Part shown: one piece after another, positions 25,681 to 38,343 of the stretch
How positions within the stretch are numbered: the stretch's first letter is position 1
How the letters are laid out: the number at the start of each line of letters is the position of its first letter
From: Solen grandis
Lineage: Eukaryota; Mollusca; Bivalvia; Adapedonta; Solenidae
Assembly (NCBI GenBank): GCA_021229015.1
Contig: CM037783.1
Span: forward strand, 52,774,904-52,838,903
Reading direction: 5' to 3'
DNA length: 64,000 bases
Position numbers and translations under genes: made by a program
The notes under the pieces: generated by a model
Database searches by the model: none
What the model was told of the DNA's origin: nothing
Seen by the model: the letters and a program-made list of their open reading frames with translations, nothing else

Positions 25681-25792
25681 GGATTCCCAACTGTCCCACC
25701 TGATTTTTAACTATTTAGTATAAAAAGTGGGACAGTTTGGAAGACATTTTTGGGGCGCACAGTGATGATCACCATTAATCAAATCGTTCAAT

Positions 25793-25892
25793 NNNNNNNN
25801 NNNNNNNNNNNNNNNNNNNNNNNNNNNNNNNNNNNNNNNNNNNNNNNNNNNNNNNNNNNNNNNNNNNNNNNNNNNNNNNNNNNNNNNNNNNN
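25793..25892. other. Assembly gap (100 N)
   Basis: Exactly 100 unknown bases, probably a gap of unspecified length, cutting the reverse-transcriptase region of a retrotransposon. Confidence 0.99.
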
Positions 25893-26969
25893 AACTGAGT
25901 CATCGCAAAATAATATCAGGAATATCTTAAAGTTTTCTACTTGATATAATCCGTCTATATTTGTATTAACAGAATTAAGTATATCATTTACGAAAAATAA
26001 AAACATCAGACTTGAGCTCGGATCCCCTTGTTTAACGCCGATAAATGAATCTATGAATTGTGAGTCTTGCGATTTAAAACGGACACATGATTTTACGGTA
26101 GTATACATAGCTTTTACAGCATTAACAATTTTAGAACTTACATTTGCTTCTGCTAATTTATGCCATAGATTAACCCTGTTAATTTTATCAAAACATTTCT
26201 CGAAGTCAAGATAACAACAATACAATATTTTTTTCTTTGCATTTAATGTTTTTGTAATTATAGAATGAAGCAAAAATATGCAATCAATCGTAGATTTTTT
26301 CTTTTGGAATCCAAATTGATTCGGAATTATCTTTTTATGTTTATCAGACCATTTTGTGAGCCTATTTAATAATGTTTGTGAGTATATTTTTCCTAATACG
26401 TTTATAAGCGTTATTCCCCTATAATTTTTGGTGTCATGTTTGTTACCTCCTTTGAAAATTGGTATTATTATACCATTGCCCCATGAACTTGGATAAATAC
26501 CGCTCATAAAAATTTTATTAAATACTTTAAGAATGACTGGTGCTAATATATCAAAAGCGTTCTTATAAATTTCGGCAACAATATTATCTAATCCGCTACT
26601 TTTATTGTTGTTCTGGGAAAATACAGCAGTTCGTACTTCTTCTAGAGTTATAACTTCATCTAAATCTTCATCATATACCGGTTCATCTACATTTATGTTT
26701 TCATTTTCCACATTTCCTTCTTCTGACTTATAAAGGTTGCTGAAATGTTTAAACAGATCATTAACATCTAAATTCTCCGTTGTTTTATCTTTATGTGTAT
26801 ATTGTTGCTTTATCTTTATCCAAAACTGCTTTGGTTGAGTTTTGCTCAGTTTTGTTAGTTCTTCAGTCTCCAAGATCGAAAACTTATATTTTTTTCGTCG
26901 CTTAATACGATTGTAAATGTTTCTTAGATTAATGAATTCTTTTCTGTTTGTGTTATTCTTATTTTTCAT
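25893..26969 (-). pseudogene. Retrotransposon reverse transcriptase fragment
   Basis: About 358 readable residues of reverse transcriptase up to LILFCDDSV, where the gap starts. The active-site first residue is Cys, which suggests a dead copy. Confidence 0.88.
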
Positions 26970-27039
26970 GTAATTGTTTCGGGCTCTTTTAAAAATTTTT
27001 AATTCCCGTCAAACCATGGCTTTTTATTGCAATTCCGTT

Positions 27040-27807
27040 TTAGGTATGTTTACGTTTTTTACTGCCAAATGCGTCTTTTGCGACATTTTGTAATATTTCT
27101 GTAAGTGATTGCGTAACTTCATCTACATTCAGTGAATCATTCTGTTCTAAGTTATATATCTTAAATCTCTCCTCATGCATAATTCGTATAAATTCATCTT
27201 TTTTATTTTCGTCCCATTTTATGGTATAATCATCATCTACAGTGTAATTGTCATTACTTGGATTATAACAAGAGTATATACATTTTCCACTCAATGAAAA
27301 CATAAGGCGGTTATGGTCGGAACACGACCCGGGTTCCAAAATCTTAAAATCAGTAACTAAATTATAATCATCATGATGTAAAAGAAATAAATCTATTGTA
27401 CTAGAGCCATTTGGGGAATGATATGTAAAGTCACCTACACCTGTATCACTGTGCAGTCGACCGTTACCAATTATCATACCTGTACTGCTACATAGTTCTA
27501 ATAGGCGATTGCCGTGCCCTTCGATCACGTGGTCTTGATTTGCACGTGCTGGTATATGAATGGTATTGATGTAATTATTATCGCTAAAATCTATATGTTG
27601 GTCAAAGTCTAAAGTTTCATCTATATCTGATATACGACTATTAAAATCACCTGTCAAGAATAATTTCCCTAACATTTTGAAATGTTCAATATCAGTTTCC
27701 AATTGGTCAAAAAAATCGAACTGACTAGGATCATATTTTGTTATAGTAGAGCCTTTCGGCGGGATATATGTACAACAAATAACAATACATGCTGTCACAC
27801 AATGCAT
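27040..27807 (-). pseudogene. Retrotransposon endonuclease fragment
   Basis: 255-residue open frame with the C-terminal two-thirds of an APE-type endonuclease (GDFNSR, DHNRLMFSL). It ends near KKRKHT by frame disruption before the reverse transcriptase. Confidence 0.85.
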
Positions 27808-27879
27808 TAATCAGTACAAGTAGCAACCAATACAGAAGTGGGTTGGTATAAAAATAAAAAACAACAACATTTTTTAAGA

Positions 27880-28410
27880 TCTAATTCCTCCAAATCAACC
27901 TTTCTAACTTCGAAATAACTTAAAAACTTATTAAATATACTAGTAGTTAAAAATACTTATATAACTTAAACATACATCATCACAAAATTTCCTTCTATAT
28001 TACATATCGTCAGCATTTTCCGATATCCTTCTTTGTATATATGGTCAGCAGTTTCTTTCTTACGTATCTCAAGTGAACATGGATTAAAAAGTACTGAACT
28101 GATTTTATCTGAACTTACCAGTTCAAGTACTACATTTATTATTTATATCATTGTATTTTATATCTATTAAAGAGACAATGTATATAATCATAGTGAAAAA
28201 CAAAAATAAAAGAAAAAAAACATTTTTTTTAATTTATATTTACTTCCTCCAAATCAACCTTTCTTACTTCGAAATAACTCAAAAAACTTATTAAATATAG
28301 TTAAAAATACTTATATAACTTAAACAAACATTATCACAAAATTTCCTTCTATATTACATATCGTCAGCATTTTCCGATATCCTTCTTTGTATATATGGTC
28401 AGCAGTTTAC
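27880..28410. repeat. Direct repeat of about 170 bp with 363-bp period
   Basis: The block starting ctccaaatcaacctttct near 27886 recurs at 28249 and runs to gtatatatggtcagcagttt in both. The second copy leads into a third short catatcgtcagcag-like piece. It lies next to the truncated retrotransposon. Confidence 0.75.
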
Positions 28411-28439
28411 TATATGTTCTATATCGTCAGCAGATTCGT

Positions 28440-28870
28440 CAGCGTTTTAGTACGACCCCTGTTCGTTCGCTCGGTGTGTTACTATATTAAGTATCTTCGG
28501 TATTCGGCTTTGCGGCCTCCGAGCGAGCGAGCGAACGAGCTCATATATCTTCGGTCTTCGATCTTCGGAGAATCGGAGTGGCTTGGTTGTTCGGTGTGTT
28601 ACTATATTTAGCTGCTGTTTTTTGCGGCCTCCGGCGAACGAGCTCATATATCTTCGGTCTTCGGAGATGGTTGGCCAATTGAAACGTCGGGGTTCATTAG
28701 GCGCGGTCTATATCTTCGGTCTTCGGTCTTCGGAGATGCGGAGTTCGGCCGAAGATGTTGATAACGTCGGGGTTCATTAGGCGCGGTCTTCGGCCGAATG
28801 AACGGAGACGCGGACTTCGTTGGTTCGGAGATGCGGGATTCGGGCCGAAGATGTTATAATAAATTGCATC
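28440..28870. repeat. GC-rich nested repeats with cttcggtcttcgg words
   Basis: Contains repeated atatcttcggtcttcgg, gcgaacgagctcatat, aacgtcggggttcattaggc (twice, near 28683 and 28763) and gttcggtgtgttactatatt (twice). CpG-rich against an AT-rich background. Confidence 0.7.
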
Positions 28871-28948
28871 GGGACTTACGGCTTTCCATAGATAAGTGGC
28901 TGGCAGAAATATGCCACCATACAGAAGTGACACATAGGGATCACTTTC

Positions 28949-28952
<4 letters not shown>

Positions 28953-28982
<30 letters not shown>
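28953..28982. repeat. (gtct)n microsatellite
   Basis: About six copies of gtct within a longer sequence, 28890-29170, that looks like a dispersed repeat. Confidence 0.9.
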
Positions 28983-28984
<2 letters not shown>

Positions 28985-29259
28985 ACACTTTTCTCGTCAC
29001 GCTTCAGCAGGTGACACATATGTTCCAAAGTACACTCTTGTTAAAGTCATAATTTCTTTCTTTTATAGACTTTTTTTATTTGGATGCTAAAGTTCTGCAT
29101 GGATCATGTTTGTTTTAGTAGCTTTAAGTTTCATCGGTTTCTAGCTAGTGGTTACAGAAGAAGTGTCATTTAAGTAAAGAGATGACGACACATGTCGACG
29201 GCGGACAGAGCGATAAAAATGGCTCCACCATGGTGTACTCTGGTGTGGTTAAGATCATG

Positions 29260-29639
29260 TAAGGTAGTCATTCTGAATAAAATAGACAAACAAAACAAAT
29301 CTGACCAGTGGTGGAAACATGTAATATTCTTGCGTTTCAAGATGCATGAAAATGTTCAAACGTCTTTTCTGTTAGACTTGAAAAGTTGTGATCCGGACTC
29401 CCGACCGATTGTAACGTTATTAGAAACACAGTTAACTCGAATTTCCATATTGTTGGTATATTATACGTACAGCGGTCTCTTAAACATAGGTTACTAACAG
29501 CTTCCTTGTTTGAAAGCCATGCATTAGCTATCGGTATCAAGGCATTTCTCTTGAGAGTGTTTAACTTCGCAAATGGAAATGAGATTGTCAAATCATGACA
29601 AGGAATGACAGTCAGTTACTTTGATGGTTAGTAAGATAC
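29260..29639. other. Nothing recognised
   Basis: Mixed-composition sequence after the (gtct)n repeat. No exon or repeat assigned. Confidence 0.4.
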
Positions 29640-29830
29640 ATAGAGGATATTTGTTTATTTTAAGTGGATATGGAATATATCTCGAGAAGTGATACATTTT
29701 TTTTTATTATTTTCACGAGCGCGTAGCGCAAGTGAAAATATGAAAATGTATCACTTTGAATTGAGATGTATTTCATATCCACTCAAAACAACTGATTTTT
29801 CTTTTCATTTTATGCTAACTGATGACGAAA
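29640..29830. mobile_element. Foldback MITE-like repeat (gagtggatatggaatatat family)
   Basis: aagtggatatggaatatatct near 29661 and its approximate reverse complement gatgtatttcatatccact near 29764 form the arms. gaagtgatacatt and aatgtatcactt lie inside. Related sequence is at 34770-35070. Confidence 0.6.
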
Positions 29831-30027
29831 GAATGGAACTAGTTTGTGGAATCGTTCCTTTTCGCACGCGGATGAATCCATGTTCTGTTGAATATACATT
29901 TTGTCCGCCATGTTTGATAGTTGTAACGAGAAAATGTCAGACATTTATTGTTTTTATGTTTATTAAAAATGTAAGTCCATTTTGATCAAAAAAGATTAAT
30001 TCTACTTTTCTATATCAGCAACAGTGT

Positions 30028-30076
<49 letters not shown>

Positions 30077-31213
30077 TTATATCTCATTGATAGAATCCAT
30101 TATTTCATCTGTAAGCATAAAATAAACTGTGTTACTGGCTTTTATAAATAAATTGATTATCTAATAAACAGTGTAGTATGCATTACAAATACATATAAAT
30201 GAATTATATTTCAGTTTCTTATTAAATTGATCGTAAATAATCCTAAACTCTTTCTTGTCTGATTTATGTTAAAGATATTTGATGAAAAGTATCAGACGGA
30301 TTGTCTTTCTCTAAGTCAAGAACGCCGATGTAAAAGAGAATTTTAATCCCCAAAGAAGAATGACTTTCCAGTCAATATCTTGACCTCTTTCTGTAAAATT
30401 GGGGCTCCTTGATAAATAAGAATAACGACCTACGGTCAATATTTTATAGAAAATAATATCCCGGGCTATTATATTACATATTATACAATATTGATCCTCA
30501 ATAAGAAGTAACTTGACACCCAAGGACGATTGTATGCTCCATAGTTTGGACTCTCTGGTCGATATTTGATAGAAAAGGTGACTGACCTTGATTTTATATG
30601 GAAGATCGACTCCTCTACTTGAAGTTTAAAAGTAGCTTGGTACTATTGTAAACAGGTCCAAAGCGTTATTATCTATATTTCTATAGATCTATCCCATTTT
30701 CCCAGTTGGTCTTTGAGCATAGACACATGATAGATCAGTATGTATTTTAGTAGACTGCAACATCAACGTGTATTTGGCGGATGATAAGTATGCCTTTAGT
30801 TTTAAGCTTGCTGGGACGCTGAGTAACCTTGGTTACCTATATCTCTCATCCACTTGTATGTGTATCCCAACCGCAATGGTCTAATGTCCCTTATGGTTAG
30901 TGTGGCCAATATCCAAGTTTCTCCGATTAAAAAATGAGAGTTGGTATACTATACATAATTATGACCGACAAGAAAGTTCTTATTTATGATCGGGTCAAAT
31001 GTTTTACTAGTAGGTCATTTTACTGCATGAAAGGGGTCATAATATTACGATCTGTATAATGTGTAAAATACTGACGCTGGGGTACTTTTATGTAAATTAA
31101 TGACCGGAGAATCGTTTTAATATTGGGGACAAAATACCCCCAGAACACCGGCAAAATGCACCGCACACTGTCTGAATTCTCATGATCAAAGTTAAGATAA
31201 AACTTGACTTTAA
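29831..31213. other. Intergenic, (ta)n microsatellite at 30029-30074
   Basis: Apart from about 23 copies of ta at 30029-30074 nothing was recognised. Confidence 0.6.
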
Positions 31214-31428
31214 CACTCACTCAGCCCCTCACCGCGTGGGTTCGAATCCCGGCAGGGTCATTCGGATTTTCATGTGAGGAAGCCTTCAAGCTGACTTGCG
31301 GTAGGTCGGTGGTTCTACCCGAATGCCTCCTTGCATTCGGAATCTTCCTCCACCTGTAATTAGCTGGACGTCGCTATATGACTGAAATACTATCGAAGCG
31401 ACGGTAAACTCAAATAGTCATGTCAAGA
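31214..31428 (+). repeat. tRNA-derived SINE, family A
   Basis: B-box-like gtgggttcgaatcccgg near 31237, then atgtgaggaagccttc, gcggtaggtcggtggttcta, tggacgtcgctatatgactg and gacggtaaact. Matches the complete copy at 38475-38736 in reverse. Confidence 0.82.
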
Positions 31429-31429
31429 T

Positions 31430-32165
31430 AATACTTTGAGTATGTTATTAATTAGAACATTGCAGGGAGTAACAACAGTATTCCGAAAAGACGTCTCTTC
31501 AGAACTTTGACCAGGCTCGAATTCCACCAGTTAGCGCTTTGTAATCTTAAATATTAAGGGGTGAATTTCATACCATTATGTCTCGAATAAAATACCCAAA
31601 TATCTAATACAACATATTCAAGCATATTACTAAGTTTACTTTCATTATCACCTTAATAATAACAAATTTGCTAAAAATTAAACATCTGTTTTTTTTATTA
31701 GAGAAACTAATATGATGAATTTCGTGTCTTAGTGTTTTTGTATTATTAATGCTAAGTATTGTTGGTGGACTCCGAGACATATACATGATCAATGTTTCGT
31801 TGGTGCCTGTCATCTTTTCCATTACACCATATTGTTTCATGTATTGAAAATGAAATCAATATTGCGACATATTACATTGTGTTCCTATATGATGTCTTTG
31901 TTTATGATTATATCGATGATGTTTTAAAGCAGCTTGTTTTCAGATGGTTAATGACTAAGAAAACTATCTGTGCGTGTAACCTCTATCAATACTCATCTAC
32001 TCCTACAGACGTATGGTTCCCCAAAACCGACTACAGAGATTTGACTAAGTAAGTAAGCTTTGATCTTAACATTTTTCTTATGTCATGATTGTTGTTATTA
32101 ATCATAATTGTTTGTTCTGTAGTAAATGTTATGTACATTATCTAGTCTCTGATATTGTTTAATGT
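31430..32165. other. Intergenic, nothing recognised
   Basis: No exon or repeat family supported. Confidence 0.4.
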
Positions 32166-32169
32166 GTAT

Positions 32170-32640
32170 ATTCTTATACTTTCCCATGGAAACAAGTATA
32201 TAACAACATCTACAAGTCGACAATAGACACAACATTACGTAACTTCCAATACATGTATAAGCTTTTGATGAGCATAGTTCCTACAGACAAGTTTCTATTC
32301 AAATTCAATTACGTTTCTTCAAGCTTATGTGATTTCTGTAATGAATCAATTGAGTCAAATGGACACTTATTCTGGGCCGTACAACCTCTTTGGGGTGCAT
32401 TAAATACACTTATCGAATCAAAATCCATTAATATTACTGTAGGGAAACACGAAACACTGCTAGGGATCATATTTAATAGTGTATTGTAATACCCTTGTAA
32501 TATTTATGAAACACTAAAATAAATCTAACGAATCTATCATTCAACTTATTTCATGAACATTTCAAAAAAGGAGCTTAAAATTATAGAAGAAAAATAGCGA
32601 TTAACAAAGATAAATATGAAACACACTTTAGGAAATGGGT
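32170..32640 (+). mobile_element. 3' fragment of a non-LTR retrotransposon ORF
   Basis: Translation from about 32178 gives IYNNIYKSTIDTTLRNFQY, KLLMSIVPTDKFLFKF and SSLCDFCNESIESNGHLFW. This is the C-terminal zinc-type motif (C-x2-C ... H) that follows reverse transcriptase in many mollusc LINEs. Later frames are broken. Confidence 0.7.
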
Positions 32641-33560
32641 AATATTTTCTAAACTGATTGCTTAATGCGTAAAATCACTTCGTAGTCAATCATAGCATAA
32701 AAAAAAACTTTTTTTTATACATATGTATCGAGAACTTACTTAAAAACATATGTAAAATTTAGAGAAAATGAGAAAAAAAAAAAAAGAGAGAAAGAGGGTT
32801 AAAAAAAAAAAAATATTATTCCCACAAACAAATATTGATGTATAAAAAATGTAATGTCTGGAAAAATAAAAGATAAAAATGGCCACCCAAAGCAATATTT
32901 AGTTCGTGATTGTAAAAAGTATGGATGGTTCTCCATCACAGGCAATATCGTTAGACGGTATTACACTACTGGTATATTTAGAATTATAAAACTTATTAAG
33001 AATTTCTTTCTCCGTGAGCCGCCACATGACTGATCACATTCACTTTTCGCGCATGTACTCATTTCACAGGCTGAACATTTTCATAACATTTATGAATTCG
33101 CTAACCGGGATTGGTGAAGACGCCATTTTGCTGAATGTATCACGTGATACAGCAAGCACCATATTTAACCGGATTTTCCCCGAAGTGCGTTTACAAAATA
33201 TAGCGTTTTCCAGTGCAATATGACATTCACTTTCCAGTTCTATTTGTCAGTAAACAAAGACTTCACCAACATAAACGAGGGAGAGTTTTGATTTTCTACA
33301 GATCAACTGTGCACGAGCTTCTTTAAGATGTATGGCATGATGATTATAAATTATACTGCATAAACTTTTCATACTTTGGATATTTTCAGGCGGAGTCTCG
33401 AATTAAAAATAATTTATGGAGGTTTGCTAAATATATGTAAATAAGCAATTGTCATAAAGCATCGTGGACATTTGTTTAATGATATTGTTCGCAAGTAAGC
33501 ATATGGGTTTGGACTGAATCTATTCACATTGAGATAATTAGTCTTTGAGTGGCGTCTTCA

Positions 33561-33960
33561 CTAGGAAGATTTCGCAGAGTCAAAATCATCCGAACCTTTG
33601 ACAATTGTGTCTTCATTATATCTTTTAGGTTTTTTGATGACCACAGAGTATTCACAATCAATTTCATTATTCGAGATGTAGATACTTGACGAGGTGCATT
33701 CAGGTGACCGTGAGCATGCAATATCACTGAAATGCGCCTGAGAAGACTGTGTGGCATTCACATTCCGCTTGTCGTCGATATATTCCACAATACTACGTCT
33801 ACTCTCGCTAACATCGGCTGATTCACTCATTAACTCTTCATTGTTCCGTTTTCCTGGCAAAGTTTCTGGCACTCCTTCATTGGTATCGTTGGCGATTGTT
33901 TCAAGAGGAATAGCTGTATCCGGGCTCTGATTATCTTTCTTCCTTTTAGCATTTAGCAGT
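33561..33960 (-). CDS. Receptor exon 9: cytoplasmic tail and stop
   Basis: 132 codons and a TAG stop at 33561-33563. Acceptor ttttccag. It is basic next to the membrane (NAKRKK), then Ser/Glu/Asp-rich. Tyrosines at about residues 404 (VEYIDD), 438 (SIYISNN), 448 (CEYSVV) and 458 (KRYNED) sit in acidic or hydrophobic contexts. None fits the strict ITIM pattern. CEYSVV is the nearest but has Cys at -2. Confidence 0.8.
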
Positions 33961-36861
33961 CTGGAAAAAACAATGATGTTTTTTTTTCCAGGAGAAGTAG
34001 TTAAATAGTGTATGCTTTAAATCAAAGTATTTTCTGTAGGAAAACAGCTGTGAAGAAAAGTTTATGAAGAATATGTTAATGACAAATAAGTAACAGTGAA
34101 TTTGAAAGTACATAAAAAATTGCTTTTGAAGATGATTACTGTTTGAGTACAGTGTAACATGTCTTAAGCGGTCAGTCAAGGGAACAAGAGAAAGTGACCG
34201 CTTAACAAAGGTTGCCGCAAAATGAAGGTTAAACAGATAACAAAATGATTTATTTTGGTTGTATTAAAATTGGTCGCTAAATACAGGTTGACCGCATAAT
34301 ACAGGTGGCCGCTGATGCGGATTCAACTGTATTATTTGGATCAACATATTGTATTGAAATGTTAATTTTTTATTATATTTTTAAAGAACTAGTTTAATTC
34401 GTTCTTGAGACTTTTTATTGAAGTTTGTTTTCATTTGAAATAAAATCTGACGTGTTATTATAATGTTGAAGTGTTATTCCGTGATAATTTATGGCAGTAA
34501 TTATATATTGCCTATTAAAATATTAAGATATTTTACATTCCGCATGGAAAAGTCTTGTAAAACATAATACGATTATTACAGCATTTAGTCGGTAGCTGAT
34601 TATTTATTTCTTTGTGTTCCATATACCTGTTTCTTGAGAGGACAATACGACGGAGAACTATCAGTACCAGAGGAATGAGCACAAGTAAAGACAGCAGTAG
34701 ATACCACCAGCTCCACCAAGTTTGGTTGCCTAAGAGTAACATAAACAACACAACACGTATTGTTAGTTATTTCATCCATTTTATGCTAACTGAAGAAGTA
34801 CTGTGTTCTATCAGTGAGATAAAATCCGTATCCCACAGTGTGAGTGATAAAGATCTGCTAGAACTACATGTTTTACTTGTGGAGGGTATTATATGGATAG
34901 AAGCAACAGTTAGCATAAAATAAAACGAAAATGGGTTTGTTCTGAGTGAATATGGAATATATATAAAACATTTGATCTTATAGTGATATCGTTCATGAAA
35001 ACATTCAAATTGTATCACTTCTCGATGAGATATATTCCATATCCACTCAAAACAAACAAATATCCTCTATTCAATTGCAATTCTTGTGTTTAGACATAAT
35101 AAAGAGTTTGTATACATGTAAGATCATGAGAAATAATTTTTCAAAACTTACAAAAGTGCTCAATTATAGTTTAAGTAAACGAGAAAGATGCATTGGTATC
35201 AAGTCATTGGTAATTTATTTTTTATGATTTCATAATACGTAACTCAGCTGTAATTTAAAGTTTATTAATTTATTCATCAACTGTCAGAGGAAAAATTGAC
35301 TATTCTTTTAACACGGACAAGCATAAATAGTCCTGGAATTTTTTGATGGGGTATTGAATTAAATTATATTTAGGTATGAATTTGAAATTTTGATAAATCC
35401 ATAAATTATTCGGAAACGTTTTCTATAATTCAAATGTGAACATCCGTAAATTCTGACATTAATCATACAGATTCGGGCTGTATTATCTAATATTTTGAAA
35501 ATATTCCTTCAAATGAAATACATTGGTGGATGAAATTGATAAATTTCTGTATATACTCTTCAGGTACAGATACTGGTGCCGTCGGTCACATGGCTCCTCG
35601 TGCAGACTAACAGTTGAATTGTCAACACTCGCGCTTACACAGTACGAAAACTTGTCATCTGTGTCAAACAAAACAAATGTACATGTATAAACATAACATG
35701 ACGGTATGTGATATTATTCACTAGTTTCTATTTAGATAATGAATCGTGAAATAAATAAATATTCTTATTTAATAATGAAAAAACATATGTATGTGAAGAT
35801 GGCTTGCATTATAGTTACGATTTCCAGCATGTATTTGCGTCCCATTACAGTGCATAACAGATCATGTCCATTGCAGTATTACCAGACTTCGAAGACATGC
35901 ACAATTGTATATTGCTATTCATTTCCGAAGATAGAATGTCATTACAACGAAATACCTTGCTTGTCAGTCCATTTCAACAGGATACTACGTCTTAAGGACG
36001 TCCAAAATATATTCCTATATATTCCTTCAAAATTATAATAAAACTGACGCCCAGTCAGTCTGCATTGTTCGTGTGCTTTTAACCATCCCAAGAGAGACTG
36101 ATTGTCTACAGCAAAAGCAAGTGATTCATCTGAAAGTAGAAAACAATTAGCATGTGGATCTTAATAGAGGAATATGTATTAGAGAGTAGGCACATTTTAA
36201 TGATAAGAAGCAGACAGTATAGCTAAACCATTTTCATTACTTTCACCAGAAGTATAGCTAAACCATTTTCATTACTTTCACCAGAAATATAGCTAAACCA
36301 TTTTCATTACTTTCACCAGAAATATAGCTAAACCATTTTCATTACTTTCACCAGAAATATAGCTAAACCATTTTCATTACTTTCACCAGAAATATAGCTA
36401 AACCATTTTCATTACTTTCACCAGAAGTATAGCTAAACCATTTTCATTACTTTCACCAGAAATATAAATTATTTTCATTTTTAATCAAAACCTTCTTCTC
36501 ATCAATTTAACTTTAAAAAATACATGTATTATGGACATTTTGTTTCTGATGTACATGTATAATGTGACAAGGTTTATCATAGGCACAATGTTTACATTTG
36601 ATTAAGAAACCAAACATATTCAGCTCAGGTAAATGTAGGATACAAAAAAATATTAAATAATCAGTTTTACTGATGATTATATAAAAAAGAAATTTTCACG
36701 ATGATTTCGCCATGTATTTCTTTGCATGTATAATCCAATGCAATAGGGAATGAAACAACATTTTATTTTACTGTTTTCTGACCTTTGATAATTTCTCAAA
36801 TAATAAGATGGTGTCAAAGTAGTACAAAGAATCGACAAATAAATAAGAATTTGAGCAGCGG

Positions 36862-36914
<53 letters not shown>

Positions 36915-38311
36915 ATATACAAACTTTTACAAATGTAACGTCTGACTGATTTCGACCCGCAATGTTCTGGTTGAAATTGTGCCGTATGTCCTCCACTTGG
37001 ATTAAGCAACAAAGCACAGTTCTTTTCTGTGTCATTTGTTTCTAATATCGGGTAGTAAAAAGGCCCTGAAATAACAATGTATTTTATGGTTCATCTGTTA
37101 AAATACGTTACGGTTATAACCGTTATTCTATTACTTAACAACAACAACAAAAGGAGCAATTGTATTGAAGAATGTTCGTTTTCGATATGAATGAAGTCAA
37201 TTGAAATACAGTAGAAGATCACTCAGAACTGAACTATTCAAGCAACAACCCACTCGTAAATTGCTTTGAAGTAAACTTTGTTTATTGCCGGGAATATTAA
37301 TTTTCTAACGTACTGAAGATATCATACTGTGAAATAGGCATTTTGGCGAGCAAGATGTTTAATGACCTGTTCTGTAAGATTTTAATATTGTGTCCCTGTG
37401 CTTTACCCTACCCCACGCTACCCTGTCAATATCGACAGAAAGTACCCTAGTATAAAAGTTCGATTAACACTTCCGTGTTTAAGCATTAAAATAATTCCTG
37501 TATTTAGGAATGGGAACCCTGACTTAGCATTAAATAACTTCTGTATTTAGGATGTGAACAAGTGCTTAATTCCAACGCTATAGCATTTAAATCGCCGCGG
37601 ACCCTAGTGCTACGCCAGCAAGTAATATGTTTCTCTAATTGTGAAACAAACACATTTTACAGACTTCAAAGAAAAGAATATATCGCGTGCAGTAATGTTT
37701 TAACTAAAGGCGCCGTGGTCCAGTGATAACATACCCGACTGCCGACCCGAATGTTGTGGGTTCGAACCCCGTTGGAGACAAGGATTTTCCATGACCCTAC
37801 TGGTTCAATACAGGAACTGTCGAAAGGGTAAGAATTTGTTTCCCGATCGACTTAAAGTAAATACGCGAAAACTAAACTAATGTTCTACCTGTGTAGTAAA
37901 GAGACATGGCGTTGCCCGGTCCACCACACCAGTCATTCGGATTATTCGGACACGATCTGTCACATCGGTCATATGTGTACCGGAAGCAGGTGCTGAAGTT
38001 CTTAGGGACACATCTGCAGTGTGAATCCTTTAACACATGAACAAATAAATAGAAATATGCTTACAATTATGTGAGATGTAAAATGTAAAGCGCCTTTCAT
38101 CGCTTTCGAATTTTTACCAGTGTTAAAATGCCGATGTCGGTATTACTGCTATGTTGATAAGTTTACTCGATATGCTACCTATACAAAACGAGGGGTTATC
38201 CGAAAATACGTGGACATTTTACGTAGCATTAAAATCATTAGAACAACAGATAAACTACATCGAAAATCTCGTTTAAATATCTTTATACATATTAATTATA
38301 TAAGGTATATA

Positions 38312-38343
<32 letters not shown>

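Larger units (their letters stand above)
25893..27825 (-). mobile_element. Degraded non-LTR retrotransposon (endonuclease and reverse transcriptase)
   Basis: Reading from 27807 down, an endonuclease part shows TGDFNSR, GVGDFTYHSPNGSSTID and SDHNRLMF. After a frame break near 27040-26970 a reverse transcriptase follows (26969 to the gap) with NYRGITLINVLGKIY, GFQKKKSTID, YLDFEKCFDKI, GVKQGDPSSSLMF and a catalytic FCDD in place of the usual YADD or FADD. The N-terminal endonuclease is missing (5' truncation near 27825), and the 3' part is lost at the gap. Clade not determined. Confidence 0.88.

Noticed and set aside
33064..33126. Minus-strand aaaATGGCG start with 20 codons (MASSPIPVSEFINV) near a tcacgtga palindrome, considered as a first exon
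   Set aside because: No good donor and no downstream exon; likely chance.
36216..36467. Regular repeats considered as a CRISPR array
   Set aside because: No unique spacers between units and the host is a eukaryote; it is a plain minisatellite.
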